Below are positions 40,807-49,828 of a stretch of 64,000 nt of DNA, piece by piece (the stretch's first letter is position 1; each line of letters opens with the position of its first letter). The translations under genes and the position numbers were made by a program. The DNA comes from Chania fonticola_B. Its GTDB lineage: Bacteria; Pseudomonadota; Gammaproteobacteria; Enterobacterales; Enterobacteriaceae. The stretch is from NCBI RefSeq assembly GCF_048537545.1, contig NZ_CP183218.1; one strand, 5' to 3'. The notes below the pieces were generated by a model that did no database searches, had not been told where the DNA came from, and saw only the letters and a program-made list of their open reading frames with translations.

Positions 40807-41352
40807 CTGGCACTCTTCATCAGACGCCTTTTTTTCGACCGCAAAAGGATCGATGCCGCGCAGTTGCAGGCGGCGGAAGCGGATAATGTTGAAACCGTTC
40901 ATCAGCAGGAAACTGCCTTCAATCAGCGACCCCCCGATCGAGCCAAGCCAGATGTTGTGGGTGACCCAACAGGCCGTTGAGCACCACATTACGCAGCGGG
41001 TGGTCAAACCCCGGGTGCGGAACAAGGCCCAGGTGCTGACGGTCGTGCCGCAAATCGGTAGCAGTTCGATCCAGTGGTGGAAGCGGGATAAACCAATGAT
41101 CAGCGTAAGGGAGATAAAGATCCACATCACCCATAGGCTGCGAGTCTTCATCGAAACCAGGTTGCGGCAGGCGCTAAGCAGTGCGCTACTCCCTGCGGCA
41201 TTCGCCCCCATCAGGATAAAGTGAATGCCGATAATCAGGCTGTAGCCCGACAGCTGCAGTTTGAAACGCTGGTCATCGCGATTAAAAAAGCTGGTGATAC
41301 CGACCAAAAAAGCCAGCACGCCAACAGACTGCGCAAACCAATAAAACGTCAT
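40744..41352 (-). CDS. ygjV: YgjV inner-membrane protein with repeat-encoded C-terminus
   Basis: A 202-residue membrane protein with five or six hydrophobic segments (FAQSVGVLAFLVGITSFF, GYSLIIGIHFILMGANAAG, SLWVMWIFISLTLIIG and later ones), as in E. coli YgjV (183 residues; function unknown). The last 25 or so residues (from SDEECQTPHPNPLPQGEG on) are encoded by the palindromic repeat at 40740-40806. PHPNPLPQGEG is the usual translation of such a repeat. The native stop was evidently displaced when the repeat arrived, giving a longer tail. It keeps its usual place between sstT and uxaA. Confidence 0.85.
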   Translation of the reverse strand: MTFYWFAQSVGVLAFLVGITSFFNRDDQRFKLQLSGYSLIIGIHFILMGANAAGSSALLSACRNLVSMKTRSLWVMWIFISLTLIIGLSRFHHWIELLPICGTTVSTWALFRTRGLTTRCVMWCSTACWVTHNIWLGSIGGSLIEGSFLLMNGFNIIRFRRLQLRGIDPFAVEKKASDEECQTPHPNPLPQGEGTDRVDLKL

Positions 41353-41428
41353 TAGGGAGATCCTGGGGCGGTAGTAGCAAGGCGTTTAAAACAAAACGCC
41401 GTTTTATGCTACTCCCGCCGGCTAGGCT

Positions 41429-42919
41429 TTACAACGTGACACCGCTTTTAAAGATCGCCAACTCGCGGAAATCATTCACTTCATTACGCGCCGGAGCGCC
41501 ATCGGCAATGTCCACGATCAGATCGACAAACTGCTCCAGCATCTGCGCCATCGGCAAGCCATGGATCAGGCGGCCTGCGTCAAAATCGATCCAGTGCGGC
41601 TTCTTCGCTGCCAGCTCCGAGTTGGTCGCCAGCTTCACCGTTGGCACAAAGCCACCGTAAGGCGTCCCCCGCCCGGTGCTGAACAGCACCATATGGCACC
41701 CGGCTCCCGCCAGCGCGCTGGTAGCGACCGCATCATTGCCCGGCGCACTCAGCAGGTTCAGCCCCGGCAGACGCAGGCGTTCACCGTATTTCAACACGTC
41801 CACCACCTGGCTCTGCCCGGCTTTTTGGGTACAGCCCAGAGATTTCTCTTCTAACGTGGTGATGCCACCCGCCTTGTTGCCCGGCGAAGGGTTCTCGTAA
41901 ATCGGTTGGTTGTGGGCAATAAAATACTGTTTGAAGTCGTTGACCATGCTGACGGTTTTTTCAAAGGTCTCTTCATCACGGCAGCGGCTCATCAGAATGC
42001 GCTCGGCACCAAACATTTCCGGTACTTCGGTCAGCACCGTGGTGCCGCCGTTGGCAATCACATAATCCGAGAAGCAGCCCAATAACGGGTTTGCCGTGAT
42101 CCCCGATAAACCGTCCGATCCCCCACATTCCAGGCCAAACTTCAGCTCGCTGAGTTTTCCCAGCTGGCGACGATCGTCGCGCATAATCTGGTATAACGCA
42201 TGCAAATGTGCCAATCCGTCGGCAACTTCATCATCCTGTTGCTGGCAGACCATAAAGCGTACGCGCTGCTCATCAAACTCACCCAGGGTACTGCGGAAGG
42301 CATCCACCTGGTTGTTCTCACAGCCCAGGCCAATCACCAGAACCGCACCCGCATTGGGGTGACGCACCATATTTTGCAGCATGGTACGGGTATTTTCATG
42401 ATCCTGCCCGAGCTGTGAGCAGCCGAAGGGGTGGCTGAACAGATGCACGCCGTCGATCCCTTCTGCTTCCCCGGTTTCCTTCAGAAAACGCTGCAGGATC
42501 TGACGGGCGATGCCGTTTACACAGCCCACGGTCGGGATGATCCACAGTTCGTTGCGGATCCCTACCTCACCGTTGCTGCGGCGGTAAATCTGTACGTCAC
42601 GATCTGCCGCCTGCGCCGGTAAGGTCTGGAACTCCGGTTGATACTGGTAGCTATCGAGATCGCTCAGGTTGGTTTTGGCATTTTGCGAATGAATATGTTC
42701 GCCCGCAGCAATGGCCTCCAGCGCATAACCGATCGGCAAGCCATACTTGACGATCATCTCACCGGCAGCGATCGGTTCAAGGGCAAACTTGTGCCCCCGA
42801 GCAATGTCTTGCGCCAGTGTGATCGCCTGCCCTTCCCAGACAGGCTGGTCACCAGCCGCCAAATCACACAGTGCAACCGCCACATTATCTTTTGCATGGA
42901 TTTTTATGATGCTTTGCAT
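41429..42919 (-). CDS. uxaA: Altronate dehydratase
   Basis: A 496-residue protein matching UxaA. The N-terminal SAF-type domain (IKIHAKDNVAVALCDLAAGD, GHKFALEPIAAGEMIVKYGLPIGYA) is followed by the catalytic domain with RNELWIIPTVGCVNGIARQIL, FSHPFGCSQLGQDHENTR (metal/Cys region), LKFGLECGGSDGLSGITANPLLG and GAGCHMVLFSTGRGTPYGG. It dehydrates D-altronate to 2-keto-3-deoxygluconate in galacturonate breakdown and needs iron or manganese. It is 20 nt downstream of uxaC on the same strand, forming the uxaCA operon under ExuR control in relatives. Confidence 0.95.
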   Translation of the reverse strand: MQSIIKIHAKDNVAVALCDLAAGDQPVWEGQAITLAQDIARGHKFALEPIAAGEMIVKYGLPIGYALEAIAAGEHIHSQNAKTNLSDLDSYQYQPEFQTLPAQAADRDVQIYRRSNGEVGIRNELWIIPTVGCVNGIARQILQRFLKETGEAEGIDGVHLFSHPFGCSQLGQDHENTRTMLQNMVRHPNAGAVLVIGLGCENNQVDAFRSTLGEFDEQRVRFMVCQQQDDEVADGLAHLHALYQIMRDDRRQLGKLSELKFGLECGGSDGLSGITANPLLGCFSDYVIANGGTTVLTEVPEMFGAERILMSRCRDEETFEKTVSMVNDFKQYFIAHNQPIYENPSPGNKAGGITTLEEKSLGCTQKAGQSQVVDVLKYGERLRLPGLNLLSAPGNDAVATSALAGAGCHMVLFSTGRGTPYGGFVPTVKLATNSELAAKKPHWIDFDAGRLIHGLPMAQMLEQFVDLIVDIADGAPARNEVNDFRELAIFKSGVTL

Positions 42920-42939
42920 AAACCAACCTCGAGCTGTAA

Positions 42940-44352
42940 CTACGCTAATTCGATAGCAAAATAGTGTTTGGCATTATCGAAGCAGATGTTTTTCACCATC
43001 TCACCCAGCAACGCAATATCCGCCGGTGCTTCGCCATCTTCCACCCAGCGGCCAATCATCTGGCACAGGATACGGCGGAAGTATTCGTGACGCGTGTAGG
43101 AAAGGAAGCTGCGGCTGTCGGTCAGCATGCCCACAAAGCGGCTAAGTAGCCCAAGCTGCGCCAACTGCGTCATCTGGCGCTGCATGCCGTCTTTCTGATC
43201 GTTAAACCACCAGCCTGAACCAAACTGGATCTTGCCCGGCGTACCTTCCCCCTGGAAGTTACCGACCATGGTGCCGATCACTTCGTTATCCCGTGGGTTC
43301 AGGCAGTAAAGAATGGTCTTCGGCAACGCCCCCTGCTTGGCTTGAGCATCCAGCAGGCGCGACAGTGATTCGGCTACCGGCTGATCGTTAATGGAATCGA
43401 AGCCAATATCCGGGCCGATAGTAGTGAACATCCGGCTATTGTTATTACGCAATGCGCCGATGTGGTATTGCTGCACCCATTCGCGGCGCTGATATTCAGC
43501 AGCCAGGAACAGCAGGACGGCGGTCTTGAACTGGGCAACCTGCTGTGGCGTTGGCAACTCTCCGCTGAGGCGCTGGGCCAGGATCTTGTCTAGGGTTGCC
43601 TCATCGGCCTCGCCGTACATCACCACGTCTAACGCGTGATCCGAAACCTTGCAACCGTGAGCGGCAAAGTGATCCAGGCGTTTTTTCAACGCATCGCACA
43701 AATCGCTAAAGCGGCTGATGGACGTGTCTGCGGCGGCTTCCAGCTGTCGCATATAGTCATTAAACCCGGCGGCTTCAATATTGAAGGCCTTGTCTGGGCG
43801 CCAGCTTGGCAATACTTTGATATCGAAGCTGCTGTCGGCGGCGATGGCTTGATGGTGGCGCAGATCGTCGATCGGATCATCGGTGGTGCCCACCATTTTC
43901 ACCTTCATCTGTTTCATGATGCCGCGAGCGCTGAAAGCTTCCTGCGAAAGCAGTTCATTACCGCGCTGCCAGATTTCATCTGCGGTAGTCGGGGAGAGTA
44001 GCTTACCGGTGATGCCAAACGGACGGCGCAGTTCCAGGTGTGTCCAGTGATACAGCGGGTTGCCAATGGTATGTGGCACCGTTGCCGCCCAGGCATCAAA
44101 TTTTTCCCGGTCAGAAGCATCGCCGGTACACAGGCGTTCAGCCACGCCGTTGGTACGCATCGCGCGCCACTTATAGTGGTCGCCCTTCAGCCAGATATCG
44201 TACATGTTTTTAAAACGATAATTTTCGGCAATCTGTTGCGGTGGCAAATGGCAGTGATAGTCGAAAATAGGCTGATCCGCTGCATAGTCATGATATAGGC
44301 GGCGGGCAAATTCACTGTCTAACAAGAAATCATCGCTCAAAAACGTGGCCAT
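42940..44352 (-). CDS. uxaC: Uronate isomerase
   Basis: A 470-residue amidohydrolase-fold enzyme almost colinear with E. coli UxaC. The metal motif is FDYHCHLPPQ (about 30-39); the substrate-binding VGTTDDPIDDLRHH, VLPSWRPDKAFN, WVQQYHIGALRNNNSRMF and LTDSRSFLSYTRHEYFRRILC are all visible. It converts glucuronate to fructuronate and galacturonate to tagaturonate. ATG 44352 is chosen because it matches the family start and has GAGG about 8 nt upstream; the frame extends 20 codons further to 44412 without a ribosome site. It is divergent from exuT across a 400-nt control region. Confidence 0.95.
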   Translation of the reverse strand: MATFLSDDFLLDSEFARRLYHDYAADQPIFDYHCHLPPQQIAENYRFKNMYDIWLKGDHYKWRAMRTNGVAERLCTGDASDREKFDAWAATVPHTIGNPLYHWTHLELRRPFGITGKLLSPTTADEIWQRGNELLSQEAFSARGIMKQMKVKMVGTTDDPIDDLRHHQAIAADSSFDIKVLPSWRPDKAFNIEAAGFNDYMRQLEAAADTSISRFSDLCDALKKRLDHFAAHGCKVSDHALDVVMYGEADEATLDKILAQRLSGELPTPQQVAQFKTAVLLFLAAEYQRREWVQQYHIGALRNNNSRMFTTIGPDIGFDSINDQPVAESLSRLLDAQAKQGALPKTILYCLNPRDNEVIGTMVGNFQGEGTPGKIQFGSGWWFNDQKDGMQRQMTQLAQLGLLSRFVGMLTDSRSFLSYTRHEYFRRILCQMIGRWVEDGEAPADIALLGEMVKNICFDNAKHYFAIELA

Positions 44353-44752
44353 TGTGGGTTCCTCACCTTTTGTCCTGGCTAGCCTTGCTGTCAACTTTCT
44401 GAAAGTTATCACACCAATTTATCGTAGAGTCTAGCTAAATTTCACTTGGGTTAACCCATCATGAGGGCTTCCAAATGCCTATTCAAACAACCCCCCTATT
44501 AAATCAATGCCATATGATGCCAAGCATTATCACTTAAAAAAATAATGGTTTTTGTGATATCACTCAACTTTCAAATCTGTATGACAAGTTATCTTCTCGC
44601 CACCCTGCTACTGGTTTATAACCACGGTTCGATGACAACGCGCAGGGCGGCGTCGGTAAGCGGAATACCGGCAACCAGATGAAAGGGAATCACCACCATG
44701 ACCGCCGCGGGCTTGCCGGTGGCCGAAATATTAAGACTGGGAGAGATTTGGG
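44353..44752. promoter_or_regulatory. Divergent uxaC/exuT control region with CRP-like site
   Basis: This 400-nt gap must carry both promoters and the ExuR operators. TGTGATATCACTCAAC at 44553-44568 has a perfect left CRP half-site (TGTGA) with a poor right half. TTATCACACCAATTTA near 44405-44420 contains a possible ExuR half-site (CCAATTT). Neither is conclusive by eye. Confidence 0.4.
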
Positions 44753-46050
44753 ATGCGTAAAATTAAAGGCTTACGCTGGTATATGATCGGCCTGGTGACT
44801 ATCGGCACCGTGCTCGGTTATCTGACCCGCAATGCGATGTCCGTCGCCGCCCCCTCGCTGGAAGGTTCACTGGGGATCACGACCCAACAGTATTCCTATA
44901 TTGTTGCCGCCTATTCAGCCTGCTATACCCTGATGCAGCCCGTTGCAGGCTATATCCTCGACGTGCTAGGCACTAAAATCGGCTATGCGATGTTTGCCAT
45001 CCTGTGGGCCATCTTCTGTATGGGCACCGCGCTGGCCAACAGCTGGGTCGGTCTGGCGATGGCCCGTGGTGCGGTTGGTATGGCCGAAGCGGCGATGATC
45101 CCTGCCGGGCTGAAAGCCAGTAGCGAATGGTTCCCGGCCAAAGAGCGCTCCATCGCGGTGGGTTACTTTAACGTCGGCTCCTCGGTGGGCGCGATGCTTG
45201 CTCCCCCTTGGTGGTCTGGGCGATTGTGGCACATAGCTGGGAAATGGCGTTTATCATTACCGGTGTCCTGAGCCTGATCTGGGCCATCTGCTGGCTGATC
45301 TTCTATAAACACCCGAAAGACCAGAAGAAACTCAGTTCCGAAGAACGCAGCTACATTCTGGATGGTCAGGAAGCGCACCACCAGACCAGCAATGCCAAGA
45401 AGATGTCCGCCTGGCAGATCCTGCGTAACCGCCAGTTCTGGGGTATTGCGTTACCGCGTTTCCTGGCAGAGCCCGCCTGGGGGACCTTCAACGCCTGGAT
45501 CCCGCTGTTCATGTTCAAGGCTTACGGCTTTAACCTGAAAGAAATTGCCATGTTCGCCTGGATGCCGATGCTGTTCGCCGATTTCGGCTGCATCCTGGGT
45601 GGCTATCTGCCGCCATTCTTCCAAAAGCATTTCGGCGTCAACCTGATCGTCTCACGCAAACTGGTGGTCACCCTGGGCGCTGTACTAATGATTGGCCCAG
45701 GCATGATCGGCTTGTTCACCAGCCCTTATGTCGCCATCGCCTTACTGTGCATCGGGGGCTTTGCCCACCAGGCACTGTCCGGCGCGCTGATCACCCTGTC
45801 GTCGGACGTCTTTGGCCGCAACGAAGTCGCTACCGCCAACGGGCTGACAGGTATGGCTGCATGGACGGCGAGCACCATGTTCGCTCTGGTGGTCGGCGCA
45901 TTGGCTGACACCATAGGCTTCAGTCCGCTGTTCGCCGCCCTGTCGGTGTTCGATATTCTGGCCGCCATCGTGATCTGGACCGTGCTGCAAAACAAGCCGG
46001 TTTCCGAGCTGGAACAGGAGCGATTACAAACGGCAGATGCCAGCAGTTAA
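44753..46050 (+). pseudogene. exuT: Hexuronate transporter ExuT with a frameshift
   Basis: Two frames together make one complete ExuT. The first (44753-45271) encodes MRKIKGLRWYMI to SVGAMLAPP; the second, from 45208, continues VVWAIVAHSWEMAF to the end near 46050. The break is at a run of five C (45203-45207); one more C would restore the frame and give LAPPLVVWAI, as in E. coli ExuT. The rest is fully conserved for an MFS anion:cation symporter (AGLKASSEWFPAKERSIAVGYFNVG, GFAHQALSGALITLSSDVFGRNEVATANGL). Read literally, the product stops after about 150 native residues and galacturonate/glucuronate import would be lost. A homopolymer base-calling error is the main alternative. Confidence 0.85.
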
Positions 46051-46057
46051 CCCCCAC

Positions 46058-46083
46058 AGCCCGGCCTTTGTGTCGGGCTTTTC
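46058..46083 (+). terminator. Intrinsic terminator after exuT
   Basis: AGCCCG and CGGGCT form a stem around GCCTTTGTGT, followed by TTTTCG. It begins 8 nt after the exuT stop and separates exuT from exuR. Confidence 0.7.
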
Positions 46084-46167
46084 GCATCTGACTCGCTAGC
46101 AGCCACAACGGATAAGTGGTATAACAGGTCCTATGGCATCACGCCCTTCTACCACCGAGTATTCACT

Positions 46168-46944
46168 ATGGAATTCACTGAAACCAGACGCCTTTATCAG
46201 CAATTGGCCGCCGAACTAAAACGGCGCATTGAGGGCGGGGTCTACCCTGTCGGTGAGAAACTGCCAGCCGAGCGTTATATCGCAGAAGAGATGAACGTTA
46301 GCCGCACCGTGGTGCGTGAGGCGATCATCATGCTGGAGGTAGAAGGTTACGTAGAAGTGCGCAAAGGCTCGGGCATCCATGTGATCTCCAACCAGCAGAA
46401 GCACCTGGTGGTACCGGGCGAAAGCCTCGAATTCGCTACGTCTGGGCCTTTTGAACTGCTACAGGCCCGCCAGTTGATCGAAAGTAACATCGCCGAGTTC
46501 GCCGCCACCCAGGTGACCAAGCAGGATATCGTCCAACTGATGGAGATCCAGGAGCAAGCGCGCAAAGAGGATCGCTTCCGCGATTCGCAGTGGGATCTCA
46601 AATTCCATGTGCAGGTCGCGCTGGCGACCCAGAATACCGCCATGGCCACCATAGTGGAAAAAATGTGGGCTCAGCGTGTCAGCAACCCTTACTGGATCAA
46701 ACTGCACGAACACATCGATGAGCGTTCCATTGCCAGCTGGTGCGACGATCACGATGAGATCCTTAAAGCGCTGATACGTAAAGATCCTCACGGTGCCAAA
46801 CTGGCCATGTGGCAACATCTGGAAAATACCAAGCAGATGCTGTTCAATGCCACCACCGACGATTTCGAATACAACGCCGATCGCTACCTGTTTGCCGAGA
46901 ATCCGGTGATCCATTTGGATAACATGGCCACCCCCACCAAATAG
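46168..46944 (+). CDS. exuR: GntR/FadR-type hexuronate repressor
   Basis: A 258-residue regulator. The winged helix-turn-helix is RLYQQLAAELKRRIEGGVYPVGEKLPAERYIAEEMNVSRTVVREAIIMLEVEGYVEVRKGSGIHV (about 7-72). The FadR-type C-terminal domain (FELLQARQLIESNIAEFAATQV, WDLKFHVQVALATQNTAM, DDHDEILKALIRKDPHGAKLAMWQHL) contains the metal/ligand residues Asp, His, His. It represses exuT and uxaCA and is released by galacturonate or its products. The sequence is intact, unlike exuT upstream. It follows exuT by about 115 nt with its own presumable promoter. Confidence 0.94.
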   Translation: MEFTETRRLYQQLAAELKRRIEGGVYPVGEKLPAERYIAEEMNVSRTVVREAIIMLEVEGYVEVRKGSGIHVISNQQKHLVVPGESLEFATSGPFELLQARQLIESNIAEFAATQVTKQDIVQLMEIQEQARKEDRFRDSQWDLKFHVQVALATQNTAMATIVEKMWAQRVSNPYWIKLHEHIDERSIASWCDDHDEILKALIRKDPHGAKLAMWQHLENTKQMLFNATTDDFEYNADRYLFAENPVIHLDNMATPTK

Positions 46945-47131
46945 GATTTTGGCGTCAAGAAATCGTACCGAATGTCAGGTATTGTAAAAACGGCTGAATC
47001 GATCCCGGTACAGCCGCCCACTGCGCGATATTTCCCCAGCGACCGCGTAGATTTCCCTGTTGCCAATCGTGCTATTTTGGTAGAGTTAGCCCACTTTTTT
47101 ATCGACTGACTTTGGGGTGGAACGCGAATAC

Positions 47132-47581
47132 ATGCGCTGGTTGTTTGCCATGCTTATTGCTCTTTCCTGCTGGACCGGTTCGGTCTCCGGCCCAAAGCTC
47201 TATGCAGCACAAACCACAGCCTTAACCTCCGCGTTAAATGCTCAGGCATTACTTGATGAGCATGTGGTTTCCCCCTACGATCAGGATTACCGTCCGCACA
47301 GTGAACTCCGCCGCAAGCCCCTCAGCAAACTACTGCTGTCTTTGCCCCGGATGCATTCCTACCCCAGCTCGTTGCAGGCCCCGTCCCAGTCGGTTCCGGC
47401 CTATACTTTAGCAACGGATCTGGGCTACCGCCTGTGGCCTCAACCGCAGGCAGATAACCCAGCCCCTAACCGGTTGCGGCAGGTCAATTGGACGCTGAAC
47501 TTCCCGCAGCAGCAAAGCAGGCTCGGGGGTTGGAAAGAAAGCAACATACTTTACCGTGGCTCGCTAACGTATCACTCATGA
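47132..47581 (+). CDS. Hypothetical secreted protein
   Basis: I do not recognise this protein. From ATG 47132 it has 149 residues and begins with a likely signal peptide (MRWLFAMLIALSCWTGSVSG). The remainder is Pro-, Ser-, Gln- and Leu-rich with no known motif; the tail RQVNWTLNFPQQQSRLGGWKESNILYRGS is the most structured part. The frame is open back to 47117. It is absent from this place in E. coli. Codon use is ordinary, which favours a real gene, but it could also be a chance open frame. It precedes yqjA by 130 nt. Confidence 0.5.
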   Translation: MRWLFAMLIALSCWTGSVSGPKLYAAQTTALTSALNAQALLDEHVVSPYDQDYRPHSELRRKPLSKLLLSLPRMHSYPSSLQAPSQSVPAYTLATDLGYRLWPQPQADNPAPNRLRQVNWTLNFPQQQSRLGGWKESNILYRGSLTYHS

Positions 47582-47711
47582 TCCGGTGTCGCCCCATTAG
47601 AACCAAAGAATAAAGCAACACCGTTCATCATCTTCAGCAGCCAGGGCCTCCGCGAGCTTACCGCCCCCAGCCGCTGAACGAAAATAACAATGACGTTTTT
47701 AGGAACACCGG

Positions 47712-48386
47712 ATGGATATCATTAAGCAACTATTGGATGCCTTATGGCAGCAAGACTTTGAAACGCTGGCCAACCCCTCGTTGGTCTGGACGCTGTACGT
47801 CTTGCTGTTTATGATTTTATTTCTGGAAAATGGCCTGCTGCCCGCCGCCTTCCTGCCGGGTGATAGCCTGCTGATCCTGGTCGGCGTCCTGGTCGCCAAA
47901 GGCACCATGAATTTCCCGGTGACCATTCTTATCCTGACCACCGCAGCCAGCCTGGGGTGCTGGGTTAGCTACATACAAGGCCGATGGCTAGGCAATACGC
48001 CTACGGTACAGGGTTGGCTAGCTCATCTACCGGCCCATTACCATCAGCGTGCCCACCAGTTGTTCCACCGTCATGGCCTGTCGGCCCTGCTGGTTGGCCG
48101 TTTCCTGGCTTTCGTCCGTACGCTGTTGCCTACCATTGCCGGGTTGTCTGGTTTGAGCAACGCACGCTTCCAGTTCTTTAACTGGATGAGCGGCCTGCTG
48201 TGGGTTCTGATCCTGGTATCGGTCGGTTTTGCCCTCGGGAAAACCCCGATGTTCCGCAAGTATGAAGACCAGTTGATGTTCGGCCTGATGATGCTGCCAC
48301 TGGTGCTACTGGTCGCCGGGCTGGTCGGTTCTCTGGTGGTACTGTGGCGTAAAAAGCGCGCCGACCGTGCAGGGAAAGACGCGTGA
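47712..48386 (+). CDS. yqjA: DedA-family membrane protein YqjA
   Basis: A 224-residue DedA protein. Family marks are ENGLLPAAFLPGDSLLILVGVLVAKG (Glu and Asp, about 37-62), GCWVSYIQGRWLG, and HRHGLSALLVGRFLAFVRTLLPTIAGLSGL (conserved Arg residues, about 118-147). Four to six membrane segments are present. DedA proteins take part in membrane potential homeostasis and undecaprenyl-phosphate or phospholipid recycling; YqjA is needed for alkaline and drug tolerance with YghB. It is first in the yqjA-mzrA pair. Confidence 0.93.
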   Translation: MDIIKQLLDALWQQDFETLANPSLVWTLYVLLFMILFLENGLLPAAFLPGDSLLILVGVLVAKGTMNFPVTILILTTAASLGCWVSYIQGRWLGNTPTVQGWLAHLPAHYHQRAHQLFHRHGLSALLVGRFLAFVRTLLPTIAGLSGLSNARFQFFNWMSGLLWVLILVSVGFALGKTPMFRKYEDQLMFGLMMLPLVLLVAGLVGSLVVLWRKKRADRAGKDA

Positions 48387-48757
48387 TAGCCAAACGCCCC
48401 CGCTGGCAATACGCACTGCTGCTTTCATTGCTATTGCTGGCATTGGCCGCCGTGCTGGCGCCATACATTTTACGTACGGAAAACGAGCTGCGTATTCATG
48501 CGGCTCAGCAGGGTCTATCGTTGCCAGATGGTTTTTACGTCTATCAGCGCCTGGATGAACGCGGTATCCGCATCAAAAGCATTACGCCTGAGGGCGATGG
48601 CCTTGTGATCCGTCTGGATTCCCCTGAGCAACAGTTGCTGGCCCGCGAAGCCCTGGAAAACATCCTGCCCCCCGGTTATACCATTGCCCTGAACGAGTCT
48701 CCTTTCCCCGGCCGCTGGGTGCGTAAATTTGCACGTACGCCACTTGATCTGGGATAA
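48383..48757 (+). CDS. mzrA: EnvZ/OmpR modulator MzrA
   Basis: A 124-residue protein with a short cytoplasmic start, one membrane segment (QYALLLSLLLLALAAVLAPYIL, about 9-30) and a periplasmic domain (RTENELRIHAAQQGLSLPDGFYVYQRLDERGIRIKSITPEGDGLVIRLDSPEQQLLA), as in MzrA (YqjB). MzrA interacts with EnvZ and links CpxRA to EnvZ/OmpR signalling. The start is GTG 48383, overlapping the yqjA stop by 4 nt (GTGA), so it is translationally coupled. A hairpin with GGGCGC/GCGCCC arms lies 30 nt after the stop (48787-48806) without a T tract. Confidence 0.92.
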   Translation: MIAKRPRWQYALLLSLLLLALAAVLAPYILRTENELRIHAAQQGLSLPDGFYVYQRLDERGIRIKSITPEGDGLVIRLDSPEQQLLAREALENILPPGYTIALNESPFPGRWVRKFARTPLDLG

Positions 48758-48984
48758 TCCCTTCACATTGCAGGGATTGCCTTAGCGGGCGCAGCATACA
48801 GCGCCCCTTCACATTGAGCCGAATGAGAAATACCGGCAGTCTCAACTTTTGGGGTTCTACGCAATTTATGACTATGCTGTTTGTCTGCATGGGTCAGCCG
48901 CGTAGGCCACCTATCGCACTGCCCCTTGGGCAGCAGGAAACCGGGAGCATCCTTGTTATCTCCCAGCATTAAGGAATTGAAATC

Positions 48985-49356
48985 ATGAAATTACGCCACA
49001 CTTTGTTACTGGCTATTCCCCTGTTCACTTTTTCTGCGCTTTCACAGGCAGCGGCCGAGACTTGTGCCAGCAAAGCCCAGGAGATCCAGACCCAGATCGA
49101 TTATGCCACTAAGCACGGTAACAGCCACCGCGTGGCAGGCCTGCAAAAAGCCCTGAGCGAAGTACAAACCCACTGCACCGAGTCCGGTTTACAAGCCGAT
49201 CGCCAGAAGAAGATTGCTGATAAGCAGGAGAAAGTGGCCGAGCGTGAGCAGGAGCTGAAAGAGGCTCAGGAAACCGGCAAGGCAGATAAAATCGCCAACA
49301 AACAGAGAAAGCTGGCAGAAGCTCAGGCTGAGCTGAAAGCCGCGCAGGCCGAATAA
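48985..49356 (+). CDS. yqjC: YqjC, DUF1090 periplasmic protein
   Basis: A 123-residue protein with a signal peptide (MKLRHTLLLAIPLFTFSALSQAAA). Two Cys in the mature part (AETCASKAQEIQ and QTHCTESG) could form a disulphide. The rest is a highly charged coiled coil of Lys, Glu and Gln (about 65-123). Such DUF1090 proteins are acid-stress-induced in E. coli and have unknown function. It starts the yqjC-D-E-K group with typical spacing. Confidence 0.9.
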   Translation: MKLRHTLLLAIPLFTFSALSQAAAETCASKAQEIQTQIDYATKHGNSHRVAGLQKALSEVQTHCTESGLQADRQKKIADKQEKVAEREQELKEAQETGKADKIANKQRKLAEAQAELKAAQAE

Positions 49357-49520
49357 TTTTTTATATTAGCGGATTTATCGCTAAGAGCCCCATCTGGCGG
49401 GATTTTACCAGCCTATAATGACATTGGTTAGTGATATCCACCGGGGATAAGCCCTTTGCTTAAGTGAATAAATCCGCTATGTTAAAAGTCTGTCGAAGTT
49501 AATGTTAAGGAGTTATCGAA

Positions 49521-49826
49521 ATGGCACATGATTCACATGCAGAAAATTTACGCGCTGAACTGAAGTCCCTGGCCGATACGCTGGAAGAAGTGCTGAACTC
49601 TTCCACCGATAAACCTAAAGCTGAACTGGACAAACTGCGCTCCAAAGCAGAAGGCGCACTGAAAGAAACCCGTGCCCGTCTGAGCGATGCTGGTGACAAA
49701 CTGGCTCACCAAACCAAGCAGATGGCTGGCCAGGCCGATGATTACGTGCGTGAAAACCCGTGGACCGGTATCGGTATCGGCGCCGCGGTTGGCGTGGTGT
49801 TAGGCGTTCTGCTCGCGCGCCGCTGA
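49521..49826 (+). CDS. yqjD: YqjD/ElaB-type ribosome-associated inner-membrane protein
   Basis: A 101-residue DUF883 protein: a charged helical N-terminal part (ENLRAELKSLADTLEEVLNSSTDKPKAELDKLRSKAEGALKETRARL) and a C-terminal membrane anchor (PWTGIGIGAAVGVVLGVLLARR). E. coli YqjD binds the 30S subunit in stationary phase and anchors ribosomes to the membrane. It is followed by yqjE after 2 nt. Confidence 0.92.
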   Translation: MAHDSHAENLRAELKSLADTLEEVLNSSTDKPKAELDKLRSKAEGALKETRARLSDAGDKLAHQTKQMAGQADDYVRENPWTGIGIGAAVGVVLGVLLARR

Positions 49827-49828
49827 TT

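Noticed and set aside
45203..45215. Programmed ribosomal frameshift in exuT
   Set aside because: The site is not a proper X-XXY-YYZ heptamer for a -1 shift, and ExuT is a single-frame protein elsewhere.
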